A program made the translations under genes and the position numbers. The notes under the pieces were generated by a model, which ran no database searches, was not told the origin of the DNA, and saw nothing but the letters and a program-made list of their open reading frames with translations. 48,964 nucleotides of DNA from an uncultured Bacteroidia bacterium (GTDB lineage Bacteria > Bacteroidota > Bacteroidia > Bacteroidales > UBA932): NCBI GenBank assembly GCA_902785065.1, contig CACZXH010000012.1, forward strand, positions 1-48,964. Direction: 5' to 3'. Shown here one piece after another: positions 36,141 to 44,518 of this stretch; position 1 is the first letter of the stretch; every line of letters starts with the position of its first letter.

Positions 36141-37456
36141 AATTCCACAAGTTCTGCAGTCAAATCATATTCATCGGCGGAGACGACCTTCACCCGGAAA
36201 AAGTTGCCGACCAGGGAGTAGGGTTCGACACCCCCGAACCGGTCCGGCTCGTACTTCACCAGGATCTCGCCGTCCACTTCCGGGCTTTCGAATTCGCTGC
36301 GGCAAACGAAGATGCCGTCCACGAAGTCGTCCGCCAGGACGTGGACTTCCGTCCCCACGCGTGATTGATTGTATGCAAGAGAAATGCCACGCTGCAGTTC
36401 CATCAGGCGGGAAAGGCGCAATTTCTTCGTCCGCGGGGTGATCGCGTCGTCGAAATGGTCCGCGCCATAGGTGCCGTCCTCCTCGGAATAGGCGAAGGCG
36501 CCGAGGCGCTCGAAACGGGCTTCCTCCACGAATTGGAGCAGTTGCCGGAACGCATACGGCGTCTCGCCGGGATGGCCCACGATCATCGTCGTGCGGAGGA
36601 CCACCCCCGGGACTTTCTCCCGCATACGGTGGATGAGTTCCCGCGTCCAGGCCCCGTCAACATGGCGGTGCATCTTGTCCAGGACTGGATCCGAGATATG
36701 CTGCAGGGGAATGTCCATGTAACGGCAGACCTTCGGATTGTTCGCCATTTCATCCAGCACGTCCTCCGGGAAATCGGCCGGATAGGAATAGTGGATGCGG
36801 AGCCACTCGATGCCCTCCACGGCGGAAAGGCGGCGGAGGAGTTCCGCCAGCGAACGCTTCTTGTACAGGTCCAGGCCGTAGTAGGTCGTATCCTGGGCGA
36901 TGATCACCAGCTCCCGGACGCCCTGGGCGGCCAGGTCCTCCGCCTCCTGCACAAGTGTTTCCATGGGCACGGACTTGTGCGGACCGCGGATGAGCGGGAT
37001 GGCGCAGTAGGAGCAGCGCCGGTCGCAGCCTTCCGAGATCTTGAGGTAGGCGTAGGGATGGATGCCGTCGGTGCGGACACGGCGGTGTGCCGAGGCCGGG
37101 TCCGGCCGGCAACCGAGCGCCCGGACGACGGGATCCAGGTCCCGCGCGCCGAACCAGCCGTCCACCTCCGGAATCAGCTCCGGCATTTCGCGGCTGTAGC
37201 GCTGGGAGAGGCAGCCGAATACCAGGAGACGGCCGATTTCCCCGTTCTTCTTGCGCTGGACGGAAGCCAGGATGGTCTGGATGGACTGTTCCTTCGCGTC
37301 GCCGATGAAACCGCAGGTGTTGATCAGCTGGACATCGACGGGACGCACTTCCTCTTCCGGCACGATCTCATAGGAGTTCCGTACCTGGTACAGGAGGTGT
37401 TCCGTGTCCACCGTGTTCTTGGAGCACCCCAGGGTGATGACCTGCAGGGTCGGCAT
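36137..37456 (-). CDS. rimO: Ribosomal protein S12 methylthiotransferase RimO
   Basis: The 439-residue protein has the three-part methylthiotransferase order: N-terminal MTTase domain (VITLGCSKNTVDTEHL with Cys11; LINTCGFIGDAKEQSI), radical SAM domain with CDRRCSYCAIP, and a C-terminal TRAM domain (about 375-439). The SKNTVDTE motif separates RimO from MiaB. It adds a methylthio group to an Asp of ribosomal protein S12 using SAM and iron-sulfur clusters. It begins immediately after the stop of the DUF5606-like gene and overlaps the lipoprotein gene. Confidence 0.94.
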   Translation of the reverse strand: MPTLQVITLGCSKNTVDTEHLLYQVRNSYEIVPEEEVRPVDVQLINTCGFIGDAKEQSIQTILASVQRKKNGEIGRLLVFGCLSQRYSREMPELIPEVDGWFGARDLDPVVRALGCRPDPASAHRRVRTDGIHPYAYLKISEGCDRRCSYCAIPLIRGPHKSVPMETLVQEAEDLAAQGVRELVIIAQDTTYYGLDLYKKRSLAELLRRLSAVEGIEWLRIHYSYPADFPEDVLDEMANNPKVCRYMDIPLQHISDPVLDKMHRHVDGAWTRELIHRMREKVPGVVLRTTMIVGHPGETPYAFRQLLQFVEEARFERLGAFAYSEEDGTYGADHFDDAITPRTKKLRLSRLMELQRGISLAYNQSRVGTEVHVLADDFVDGIFVCRSEFESPEVDGEILVKYEPDRFGGVEPYSLVGNFFRVKVVSADEYDLTAELVEL

Positions 37457-37882
37457 TTAAGCCTCGGATTCGGCGGCCTCCTCGTCCTCTTCCACGAAGT
37501 CGAGGGAAGCGAAGTTCTTCAGTTCGTTGTACCAGTCCACGACCTTCTTCATGTGGGACACATAGAAACGGTCGCCGTCGTAGTCGGGGACGGCCTTCTC
37601 GAAGAGGGCCTTGATCTCCTCGGTATCGGCCTTGGAGGACGGAGCGTCGGCATCGCCGAGGACGGACTGGAGCTTGAGGAATACTTCCTTGAGCTTCAGT
37701 TCCCCTTCCAGCGTGTAAATGGAGATGTCCGCAAGGGTGGTAATGCCGGCGTTCGCCGCGAAGTTCGTGCGCTTGTGGTCGCGGAGGGATTCCGCGATGG
37801 CGCCGCTGCGCGACTGGGCGATATAGGAGAACAGTCCGCGCTGACCGCGGACGGAAAGGATTTTGGCAAGGTCGGTTTTCAT
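37457..37882 (-). CDS. DUF5606-like small protein of unknown function
   Basis: The 141-residue protein has an N-terminal region (ILSVRGQRGLFSYIAQSRSGAIAESL, about 8-33, broken by the family's variable residues) and LADISIYTLEGELKLKEV that recall the DUF5606 family of Bacteroidota, followed by an acidic tail ending EEAAESEA. There is no signal peptide, membrane segment or catalytic motif. It is directly followed by rimO with no spacing, so both are probably expressed from the promoter box at 37907-37914. The family name is from memory and should be checked. Confidence 0.65.
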   Translation of the reverse strand: MKTDLAKILSVRGQRGLFSYIAQSRSGAIAESLRDHKRTNFAANAGITTLADISIYTLEGELKLKEVFLKLQSVLGDADAPSSKADTEEIKALFEKAVPDYDGDRFYVSHMKKVVDWYNELKNFASLDFVEEDEEAAESEA

Positions 37883-37903
37883 GATATGTTCCTGTTTTAT
37901 AAC

Positions 37904-38512
37904 TTACAAAGATACGAATAAATTCAGAAAAACGCGGTCTGTCTCCGCGGAAAGGGCTTCCAGGGAAGCGTCGTTCCGGAGAACGGCGTCCACGCGCGAG
38001 CAGTCGAAACGTTGCTGGCGGATACGGCGGAGGGCCGCTTCGGGGTCCGAGCCGTCCCGGGCCACGGAGCGCGCCACGCGGATCGCCTCGGGGGCGTCGA
38101 CCAGGACCGTCCGGTCGCCTACCCCATCGAAGACCGGGCAGGACAGAATGATGGCCGATTCCAGCACGACGAAGGGCACGGGACCGTAGGTCCATCCCTT
38201 CGGCCGGTGCCAGCGCTTCCAGCGGCGGAAATCCGCCAGCACGGCGGGATGGACGACAGCCTCCACGGCGGCCTTTTTCTCCGGATCGGAGAAGATGAGG
38301 GAAGCTAGTTTCGCGCGGTCCAGGCGGCCTTCGGCCGTCCGGAGACCCGTGCCCAGTTCCGCTTCCAGCCTCCCTACGAGCGCGGGATCGCGGTCATACA
38401 GGGACTTGGTCCGGGAATCGGAGTCGTACACGGGCACGCCCCGCGCCTTGAGCAGGGCGGCGACGGCAGATTTGCCGCTGCCCATACCGCCGGTGAGGAT
38501 GACCGTCTTCAT
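37904..38512 (-). CDS. coaE: Dephospho-CoA kinase
   Basis: CoaE phosphorylates the 3' hydroxyl of dephospho-CoA in the last step of coenzyme A synthesis. The ATG at 38512 gives 202 residues with the P-loop GGMGSGKS at 8-15, VPVYDSDSRTKSLY with the conserved acid, and HPAVLADFRRW as in the family. The lid region is represented by RIRQQ near the C-terminus. The frame is open upstream to 38887, but that part is antisense-quality sequence overlapping ybbR. It begins four bases after the ybbR stop. Confidence 0.9.
   Translation of the reverse strand: MKTVILTGGMGSGKSAVAALLKARGVPVYDSDSRTKSLYDRDPALVGRLEAELGTGLRTAEGRLDRAKLASLIFSDPEKKAAVEAVVHPAVLADFRRWKRWHRPKGWTYGPVPFVVLESAIILSCPVFDGVGDRTVLVDAPEAIRVARSVARDGSDPEAALRRIRQQRFDCSRVDAVLRNDASLEALSAETDRVFLNLFVSL
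37907..37914 (-). promoter_or_regulatory. -7 box before the DUF5606-like gene and rimO
   Basis: Minus-strand TATCTTTG fits TAnnTTTG and is 25 bases before the ATG at 37882. It lies in the last codons of coaE, so chance similarity is possible. Confidence 0.4.
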
Positions 38513-38516
38513 GGGA

Positions 38517-39473
38517 TCAGTCGGTCTCGATGCAGTCGAACACGGCCGGTTCCACCCGGTAGTCGAGCACCCCGCGCGGCAACTCCCGTACCCGGGGGAC
38601 GCAGCGGCCGGACAGGGAGGATGCGAAGTCCTCGTAGTCGATGAACAGTTCGAAGGATTCGAACGGGTCGCGGCCCACCGGGAAAATGCAGTGCAGGATG
38701 ACGGTGGCCCGGGACGGGAACACGTCCAGGTGATGGCCGCCGGGCACATTCCGGACCGCAACCGGCAGTTCGGAACGGAGTTCCACGTAGCGGGAAACCG
38801 GAAGTTCGTAGGAAATCTGCTCGTCGGAGAGGCGTACGCCCTTGATCTTGCGGAGCCGGAGGACGCCGTGCTGCGCCTCGTGGACATCGTCCGGGAAGAC
38901 CTGGGCCGTGGACACGTGGTCCACCAGGTCCAGCCGCGCTTTCTCGCCGTACACGGTCACCGAATCCGGCGTGATCTTGAGCGGGCCGGAGGCCATGTAC
39001 TGCGAGCGGTAGGTGAAATCGCCGGTGAAATTGACGGGAACGCGCTTGTTGTTCTCCTGCGAGAAGAGGAAGTAGAGCGTGTCGGTGATGATATCCTCCA
39101 CGTCCACCTTGTCCCCGAAGATCTGCCGCAGGTAGTTGTTCATCACGTTGCCCGTGACGAAGAAACGGTCGCCCGTGCCGTGGCGGAGGTCCGCCCGGTC
39201 GAACGACACCTGGATAGGCCGCCGGGACCGGCGGGTCCCCTCCCGCAGCAGGCGGAAGCCCTCCGCGCGGCAGCGGGCGGAGAGCATCGCCGAATTGGAC
39301 GAAAGGTTGCTGTAGCCCTGGATATTGCATTCCGCGACGACGGGAACCCCCAGCACGCCCGAGTAGGACCGGGACAGGTTGCTGAGGAACCAGATGAGTA
39401 CGGCGATAATCAGGGAGGTGGCGAAAAGGAGCCACTCCCTGCCCCGCAGCGGCAGCCGGAATTTCCGTTTCAC
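38517..39473 (-). CDS. YbbR-like domain membrane protein
   Basis: The 318-residue protein starts at a GTG (39473), has one N-terminal membrane anchor (WLLFATSLIIAVLIWFLSNL, about 14-33) and an extracytoplasmic part with YbbR-like repeats (for example VNFTGDFTYRSQYMASGPLK and SVTVYGEKARLD). YbbR domains in other bacteria regulate cyclic-di-AMP synthase CdaA; no cdaA is nearby here, so the role is uncertain. The gene lies between yajC and coaE in the nusB operon. Confidence 0.8.
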   Translation of the reverse strand: MKRKFRLPLRGREWLLFATSLIIAVLIWFLSNLSRSYSGVLGVPVVAECNIQGYSNLSSNSAMLSARCRAEGFRLLREGTRRSRRPIQVSFDRADLRHGTGDRFFVTGNVMNNYLRQIFGDKVDVEDIITDTLYFLFSQENNKRVPVNFTGDFTYRSQYMASGPLKITPDSVTVYGEKARLDLVDHVSTAQVFPDDVHEAQHGVLRLRKIKGVRLSDEQISYELPVSRYVELRSELPVAVRNVPGGHHLDVFPSRATVILHCIFPVGRDPFESFELFIDYEDFASSLSGRCVPRVRELPRGVLDYRVEPAVFDCIETD

Positions 39474-39486
39474 GGAAGCAGGAGTC

Positions 39487-39810
39487 CTACTGCTGGATAT
39501 CGGTCGTGTCCTTGGTGAGGACCTGCTTCGCGACGCGGAGCTTGGTGTCGCCGTCCACGCGGACGAGGGCGGTGCGGTCGTTCACCTCGACGATCTCGCC
39601 GAAGATACCGCTGTTGCCGATGATCACCTTGTCACCCTTCTTGAGGGCGTTCTGGAAGGCCTCGAGCTCTTTCTGCTGCTTGCGCTGCGGCCGGATCATG
39701 AAGAAATACATGACGACGAACATCAGCAGCAGCAGGATCCACATGGAGGCGCCGCCGCCGGGCTGGCCCTGCGGAGCCTGGGCCTGGAGAAGAAGGAAAA
39801 GAGTCTTCAT
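39487..39810 (-). CDS. yajC: Preprotein translocase subunit YajC
   Basis: The 107-residue protein has the single membrane segment and following motif of YajC (MWILLLLMFVVMYFFMIRP, then QRKQQKELEAFQNALKKGD) and a small C-terminal beta domain (VIIGNSGIFGEIVEV). YajC associates with SecDF and the SecYEG translocon in the inner membrane. It follows nusB after 20 bases. Confidence 0.93.
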   Translation of the reverse strand: MKTLFLLLQAQAPQGQPGGGASMWILLLLMFVVMYFFMIRPQRKQQKELEAFQNALKKGDKVIIGNSGIFGEIVEVNDRTALVRVDGDTKLRVAKQVLTKDTTDIQQ

Positions 39811-39830
39811 ATGCTATGATTTTGAGTTTG

Positions 39831-40796
39831 CTAAAGGAGTCCCTTGCCCGCCTTGTGGATGCGGCCTTCGGCCTCGCTTTCCTTGATCAGGCGGTCCAGG
39901 ATGCCGTTCACGAAGGAGCGGCTCTTGGGGGTGGAGTAGAACTTGGAGATTTCCACGTACTCGTTGATAGTGACCTTCACCGGGATTTCCGGGAAGGTTT
40001 CGGCCTCGGCGAGGCCCATGGCGATAAGCACGATGTCCGTGGTGAAAAGGCGGTCGCGGTCCCAGCCGCGGACGGAGCCCGCCACCTTGTCATAGTACTC
40101 GGAGAACCGGCCGAACGCCGCGGTGAGGAGGCGCTTCACGAACTGGCCGTCGCTGTCCACGTTCTTGCCCTGCGCGGCAAGCATGTCGCTCTGGTACAGG
40201 GGCGGCAACTCCCAGCGGCCGGTGCGGGCAATGTCGTCCAGGCTGCGGATAACCTGCGTGAGGGCGTAGGGAAGGTCATCGGTCCAGTAAATGGAGCGGT
40301 CCTCGAGGATCTGCCAGAGGGCGTCGTTGTCCTCGAATTCGTTCTCGAAGATCTTCTTGAAAATGCGGATGTCCTGCGCCAGGGAAATCTCCGGATCAGC
40401 CAGGTAGGCGGCGTAATAGGGACGGTTGACGATGCTTTCGTAGAGTTGGTTCACCAAAGCGTCGTCCTGGTCCCAGGAGAGCTTCTTGCGCTCCAGGAGC
40501 TTCTGGAAGTCGGGATCCTCCCGGAGGAGCGGAGCGAGGGCGTTGTGGACGAACTTCAGGTTCGGATGGAGCTCTTCCTCGGTGGGATTGAACTTGTGGC
40601 TGGCCGCTTCCGCGCGCCGGGCGGCCTCCGCCGTGAGGGGGCCCGCGATGGACAGCATGAGGAGGTAGAGATCCCGCGTCGCCTCGCAGGAGATATCCAG
40701 GGCGGAGAGGGCTTCGTTGAGTGTCAATGTCCGGTTTTCGGCATAGGAATACAGGACTTTGAAGGCCTTGATCCGCAGAATTCTTCGATTCAGCAT
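39831..40796 (-). CDS. nusB: Transcription antitermination protein NusB (long Bacteroidota form)
   Basis: The ATG at 40796 gives 321 residues beginning MLNRRILRIKAFKVLYSY; a TTG four codons upstream is less likely. The conserved NusB fold is at the C-terminus (about 195-310, with TDIVLIAMGLAEAETFPEIP and INEYVEISKFYSTPKSRSF-like segments). The long N-terminal helical part is usual in this phylum and roughly doubles the size of the E. coli protein. NusB with NusE binds boxA RNA and supports rRNA antitermination. It heads the nusB-yajC-ybbR-coaE operon. Confidence 0.9.
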   Translation of the reverse strand: MLNRRILRIKAFKVLYSYAENRTLTLNEALSALDISCEATRDLYLLMLSIAGPLTAEAARRAEAASHKFNPTEEELHPNLKFVHNALAPLLREDPDFQKLLERKKLSWDQDDALVNQLYESIVNRPYYAAYLADPEISLAQDIRIFKKIFENEFEDNDALWQILEDRSIYWTDDLPYALTQVIRSLDDIARTGRWELPPLYQSDMLAAQGKNVDSDGQFVKRLLTAAFGRFSEYYDKVAGSVRGWDRDRLFTTDIVLIAMGLAEAETFPEIPVKVTINEYVEISKFYSTPKSRSFVNGILDRLIKESEAEGRIHKAGKGLL

Positions 40797-40815
40797 AGCT
40801 TTCAAATAATTTGTA

Positions 40816-40823
40816 CAAAGTTA
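40816..40823 (-). promoter_or_regulatory. -7 promoter box of the nusB operon
   Basis: Minus-strand TAACTTTG fits TAnnTTTG exactly, 19 bases before the ATG at 40796, in the divergent intergenic region with the DUF3276 gene. Confidence 0.6.
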
Positions 40824-40844
40824 GCTATTTTTAAATAATTTCCC

Positions 40845-40852
40845 TACATTTG
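40845..40852 (+). promoter_or_regulatory. -7 promoter box of the DUF3276 gene
   Basis: TACATTTG fits TAnnTTTG exactly and lies 28 bases before the ATG at 40881. The -33 element is not obvious. Confidence 0.55.
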
Positions 40853-40880
40853 TGAACAAATCGAATTTAAGGACATAGTC

Positions 40881-41172
40881 ATGTACAGTGAAGATTACGA
40901 GAGGGCCCGCGCCCAGGAGCGAAACACGGAAGACGTCTATTCGAAGCCGGTCCGTGCAGGAAAGCGTACCTACTTTTTCGATGTCAAGGCCACGAAGGGG
41001 AACAACGATTTCTACCTGACCATCACCGAAAGCAAGCGCCGCCAGGAACACGACGGCACTTTCTCCTACGACAAGCATCCGCGCCCGCCTCGGACAGGTC
41101 GAACCCCGCGGAAACGCCGCTGAAGACGCCCCGGGCAAGTCCTTCACCGACGTCAACTTCGACGAATTCTAA
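40881..41172 (+). pseudogene. DUF3276 (PUR-alpha-like) protein gene with internal deletion and frameshift
   Basis: The first about 66 residues match the small Bacteroidota PUR-alpha-like family (KRTYFFDVKATKGNNDFYLT, TESKRR). After SYDKH the frame turns to Arg/Pro-rich residues and stops at 41123. In the +1 frame the sequence from about 41078 encodes an ending that suits the family (AAEDAPGKSFTDVNFDEF) and stops at 41172. The middle part, normally continuing KHKIFLYKEDF, is absent. This fits a deletion of a few tens of bases that also shifted the frame. PUR-alpha-like proteins bind single-stranded nucleic acid; the remaining product would lack part of the fold. Confidence 0.7.
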
Positions 41173-41179
41173 ACCTTGG

Positions 41180-41209
41180 ACCGGCCGCCCGCGCGCTGCC
41201 GGTTTTTTT
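41180..41209 (+). terminator. Intrinsic terminator after the DUF3276 gene
   Basis: ACCGGC (41180-41185) pairs with GCCGGT (41198-41203) around a GC-rich loop and is followed by seven T residues (41203-41209). It separates the DUF3276 gene from the deaminase gene starting at 41221. Confidence 0.7.
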
Positions 41210-41220
41210 GACTTCGGACT

Positions 41221-42477
41221 ATGATTCTTCTGCGGAACATACAGCTGGACGGCGCCCCGGTGAACCTGTTCATCGAAGGGTCCCGCATCCGCCGCATCCT
41301 CCCCTTCCCCGAGACGGACGGCCTCGTCGCCGACGAGACCGTGGACGGCACCGGCAAGGCCGTCATCCCGGGTTTCATCAACATGCACACCCATGCGGCC
41401 ATGATCATGCTCCGGGGCATTACCGAAGACGTCCCCCTGCACGAATGGCTCTCGAAGATCTGGGAAATGGAAGCGAAGATGGACGAGGAGTTCATCTACT
41501 GGGGCACGAAGGCGGCCTGCCTGGAAATGATCCGCAGCGGCACCACCACCTTCAACGACATGTACTGGTTCGCCCCCTTTGCGCGGAAGGCGGCGGTGGA
41601 AATGGGCATACGCCCCTACATTTCCTTCGTCATCCTGGACCGTTTCGACAAGGAAATCGCGGCCAAGCAGAAGCGCAAATGCATCGAGCTCTACGAGCGG
41701 TCGAAGGACTGGGGCGAAGCCTCCCACCTCGCGATGTCCGTCCATGCCGTCTATACCGTGAGCGAGGAAATGATCCTCTGGGCCAGCCGGTTCGCCGTGG
41801 ACAACGGCATGAAACTGCATATCCACATTTCCGAGACCGAGAAAGAGAACCTCGACTGCAAGCAGGCCCACAACGGGCTCTCCCCCACCGAATACCTCGA
41901 TTCGCTGGGCGTGCTGGGACCGCACGTCATCGCGGCGCACACCATCTGGCTCAGCGACCACGACGTGGAAATCCTGGGCAGGAACCGGGTGAACTGCGTG
42001 CACAACATCAACTCCAACGCGAAGCTCGCCTCCGGCTACCGCTTCCGCTACGACGACCTGAAGAAGGCCGGCGCGAACATCTGCCTGGGCACGGACGGCG
42101 CCTCCTCCTCGAACAACCTGGACATGCTCGAGACGATGAAGACGACGGCCCTTTTCCAGAAAGCCTGGGAGAACGACCCCTCCGCGATGCCGCTCCACGA
42201 CCTGATGGACGCCGCCACCGTAAACGGCGCGCGCGCCCTCGGCCTGGACACCGGCGTCATCCGGGAAGGTGCCATTGCGGACCTCTCCATCGTGGACATC
42301 GACAACTCCTACTTCATTTCCCCCGGCTCTTTCCTGGCGAACCTCGTTTACGCCGCGCACAGCGACACCATTTCCTCCGTCATCGCGAACGGGCGGTTCG
42401 TCATGCGGGACCGTGTCATCCCCGGCGAGGCGGAAATCCTCACCGAAGCCCGCAAAGTACTGAAACAGATACAATAA
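41221..42477 (+). CDS. mtaD: Amidohydrolase: probable 5-methylthioadenosine / S-adenosylhomocysteine deaminase
   Basis: The 418-residue protein is an amidohydrolase of the MtaD/TrzN-like subgroup. Metal-site residues are visible: [11 protein letters not shown] (HxH), [18 protein letters not shown] and [15 protein letters not shown] with the catalytic Asp. The SSNN segment and [15 protein letters not shown]-like loop fit MTA/SAH/adenosine deaminases, which turn the adenine moiety into hypoxanthine. Nineteen bases downstream start two purine nucleoside phosphorylases that could act on the deaminated products, which supports a salvage role for methylthioadenosine, SAH or adenosine. Guanine or other aromatic deaminase activity cannot be excluded. 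Confidence 0.85.
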   Translation: MILLRNIQLDGAPVNLFIEGSRIRRILPFPETDGLVADETVDGTGKAVIPGFINMHTHAAMIMLRGITEDVPLHEWLSKIWEMEAKMDEEFIYWGTKAACLEMIRSGTTTFNDMYWFAPFARKAAVEMGIRPYISFVILDRFDKEIAAKQKRKCIELYERSKDWGEASHLAMSVHAVYTVSEEMILWASRFAVDNGMKLHIHISETEKENLDCKQAHNGLSPTEYLDSLGVLGPHVIAAHTIWLSDHDVEILGRNRVNCVHNINSNAKLASGYRFRYDDLKKAGANICLGTDGASSSNNLDMLETMKTTALFQKAWENDPSAMPLHDLMDAATVNGARALGLDTGVIREGAIADLSIVDIDNSYFISPGSFLANLVYAAHSDTISSVIANGRFVMRDRVIPGEAEILTEARKVLKQIQ

Positions 42478-42496
42478 CGCTAAATACCACCCAATT

Positions 42497-43324
42497 ATGG
42501 ACCCCCGAATCGAAAGGATCAAGAATGCGGCGGATTACCTGGTCGGCGCCCTCGCCGGCCGGCAGCCCGAAATCGGCATCGTGCTCGGCAGCGGCCTCGG
42601 CAAGCTGGCCGACCAGATTGCGGACCCGCTCGTCATCCCCTACAAGGACATCCCCGGTTTCCCGGTCTCCACGGCCATCGGCCACAAGGGGAATTTCATC
42701 GTCGGCACCCTCGGCGGCAAGACCGTGATCGCCATGCAGGGCCGCATCCATTACTACGAAGGCTACGGGATGGACCTCGTCGTCCTCCCCATCCGCGTGA
42801 TGATGTCCATCGGCATCGGGAAACTCTTCGTTTCCAATGCCGCCGGTGGCGTGAGCTTCCAGCTCCACGTCGGGGACCTGATGATCATCAAGGACCATAT
42901 CAACCTGCTCCCGAACCCGCTCATCGGCCCGAACCTGGACTACCTGGGGCCGCGGTTCCCGGACATGACGCGTCCCTACGACCCTGCGCTCATCAAACTG
43001 GCGAAGGACATCGCCGAAGAGCAGGGCATCGACCTCAAGGAAGGCGTGTACGTGGGCGGCACCGGTCCGTCCTATGAGACGCCGGCCGAGTACAAATTCT
43101 TCCGCCTCATCGGCGGCGACGCCGTGGGCATGAGCACCGTCCCGGAAGTCATCGCCGCCCGCCACGCGAGCGTACCCGTGTTCGGCATTTCGGTCATCAC
43201 GAATGAAGCGCACGACGACTACGCCGAAGACTATGTCAATGACGGCGACGACGTCGTGACCGCCGCCAACGCCGCGGCCGACAAAATGACCGGCCTTATC
43301 CGTGAAATGATTGAAAGACTGTAA
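42497..43324 (+). CDS. Purine nucleoside phosphorylase, trimeric type, copy 1 (6-oxopurine signature)
   Basis: The 275-residue protein is a trimeric-type [18 protein letters not shown] phosphate loop, [28 protein letters not shown] with the base-binding Glu194, and [13 protein letters not shown]. The base-selecting position reads SVITNEAH, so Asn236 matches human Asn243, which favours inosine and guanosine. The enzyme splits nucleosides with phosphate to base and ribose 1-phosphate. It is followed after three bases by a close paralogue, and preceded by the MtaD-like deaminase, making one salvage operon. Confidence 0.92.
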   Translation: MDPRIERIKNAADYLVGALAGRQPEIGIVLGSGLGKLADQIADPLVIPYKDIPGFPVSTAIGHKGNFIVGTLGGKTVIAMQGRIHYYEGYGMDLVVLPIRVMMSIGIGKLFVSNAAGGVSFQLHVGDLMIIKDHINLLPNPLIGPNLDYLGPRFPDMTRPYDPALIKLAKDIAEEQGIDLKEGVYVGGTGPSYETPAEYKFFRLIGGDAVGMSTVPEVIAARHASVPVFGISVITNEAHDDYAEDYVNDGDDVVTAANAAADKMTGLIREMIERL

Positions 43325-43327
43325 CTT

Positions 43328-44155
43328 ATGACTGAAACTTTACGCACCATACATGCCGCTTCCGACGCTCTCGTCGAGCGGATGGAAGGACGGAAGCCGG
43401 AAATCGGCATCGTCCTCGGCAGCGGCCTCGGCAAGCTGGCCGACCAGATCGAGAACCCCCTCGTCATCCCGTACAGCGACCTTCCCGGATTTCCCGTATC
43501 CACGGCCATCGGCCACAAGGGGAACTTCATCGTCGGCACCCTCGGCGGGAAGTGCGTAATCGCCATGCAGGGCCGCATCCACTACTACGAAGGCTACCCG
43601 ATGCACCTGGTGGTTCTCCCCATCCGGGTGATGATCCGCATCGGCATCCAGTACCTGTTCGTCTCCAACGCGGCGGGCGGCACGAACCTCAGCTTCCACG
43701 TGGGCGACCTCATGATCATCCGCGACCACATCAACCTGATCCCGAACCCGCTCATCGGCCCGAACCTGGACGAGTTCGGCCCGCGCTTCCCGGACATGAC
43801 GCGCCCGTACGATCCCAGCCTGATCCTGAAGGCAGAGGAAATCGCCGCCTGGGAGGGAATATCCCTGCAGAAGGGCGTCTATGTCGCCGTCACCGGCCCC
43901 TGCTATGAGACCCCGGCCGAATACCGCTTCTTCCGGAACATCGGCGCCGACGCCGTGGGCATGAGCACCGTCCCGGAGGTCATCGTGGCCCGCCACAGCA
44001 ATATCCCCGTGTTCGGCATGTCCGTCATCACCGACGTGGCCCACGCCACCGACGACGAGGACTACGTCACCGACGGCGAGGCGATCGTCGAGGCGGCCAA
44101 TGCGGCGGCCGACCGGATGACCGTGATTTTCAAAAGATTGGTCGAACGGCTCTAA
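43328..44155 (+). CDS. Purine nucleoside phosphorylase, trimeric type, copy 2 (Asn to Asp at base-selecting site)
   Basis: The protein has 275 residues and is about 73% identical to copy 1 by hand comparison, without gaps. Phosphate loop, [28 protein letters not shown] (Glu194) and [13 protein letters not shown] are intact. The base-selecting site reads SVITDVAH, so Asp236 (codon 44033-44035) replaces the Asn of copy 1. In human PNP this position is Asn243 and in methylthioadenosine phosphorylase it is Asp220; Asp favours 6-aminopurines. The copy is therefore predicted to accept adenosine or methylthioadenosine better, although the retained Glu194 is PNP-like. It is the last gene of the mtaD-PNP-PNP set. 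Confidence 0.9.
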   Translation: MTETLRTIHAASDALVERMEGRKPEIGIVLGSGLGKLADQIENPLVIPYSDLPGFPVSTAIGHKGNFIVGTLGGKCVIAMQGRIHYYEGYPMHLVVLPIRVMIRIGIQYLFVSNAAGGTNLSFHVGDLMIIRDHINLIPNPLIGPNLDEFGPRFPDMTRPYDPSLILKAEEIAAWEGISLQKGVYVAVTGPCYETPAEYRFFRNIGADAVGMSTVPEVIVARHSNIPVFGMSVITDVAHATDDEDYVTDGEAIVEAANAAADRMTVIFKRLVERL

Positions 44156-44213
44156 ACCCTTGCTTTCATTCAATTTTTTGGGGCGGAAACGTGCGATAAT
44201 AAAAGAATTTTAT

Positions 44214-44221
44214 TAAATTTG
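44214..44221 (+). promoter_or_regulatory. -7 promoter box of the coiled-coil-zapA operon
   Basis: TAAATTTG fits TAnnTTTG, 25 bases before the ATG at 44246, within an AT-rich 90-base gap after the second PNP gene. A small AT palindrome (44198-44214) directly precedes it. No clear -33 TTTG is seen. Confidence 0.5.
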
Positions 44222-44245
44222 CACGAATTAGGCACCGAACCGGCC

Positions 44246-44515
44246 ATGCTTGAAGAAGTACGCAAACACATCGAAAAGCTGATTGCCCGCTATGAGGCTG
44301 AGAAAGTGGAGAACGAGCGTCTCCGCGCAGAGTTACAAGCGTGCAAGGAAACCGGCGAGGCCTACAGGAGACAAGTCTTGGAACTCGAGTCCACGATAGA
44401 AACCCTGAAATTGACTGAAGCCTTTACCGCCGGCGGCGACCACCGCGCCGCCAAAGAGAAGTTGGATCAACTGATACGGGAGGTCGACAAGTGCATCTCC
44501 TGGCTGGAAAGTTAG
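44246..44515 (+). CDS. Small coiled-coil protein upstream of zapA
   Basis: The ATG at 44246 gives 89 residues starting MLEEVRKHIEKLIARYEAEK; an open frame from a TTG at 44219 lies within the promoter box and is rejected. Most of the protein is one long heptad-rich helix (about 2-60), followed by a short second helix (LDQLIREVDKCISWLE). It has no known domain that I recognise. It ends three bases before zapA, so it is a candidate partner of the divisome, comparable in size and shape to ZapB, but there is no sequence proof of that. Confidence 0.75.
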   Translation: MLEEVRKHIEKLIARYEAEKVENERLRAELQACKETGEAYRRQVLELESTIETLKLTEAFTAGGDHRAAKEKLDQLIREVDKCISWLES

Positions 44516-44518
44516 CAT

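Noticed and set aside
38513-38887. Upstream extension of the coaE frame
   Set aside because: It overlaps ybbR on the same strand in another frame, and the P-loop is correctly placed from the ATG at 38512.
44198-44214. AT palindrome as an operator or terminator
   Set aside because: Seven base pairs of A and T with a three-base loop are likely in such AT-rich intergenic DNA, and there is no GC stem; I keep only the promoter call there.
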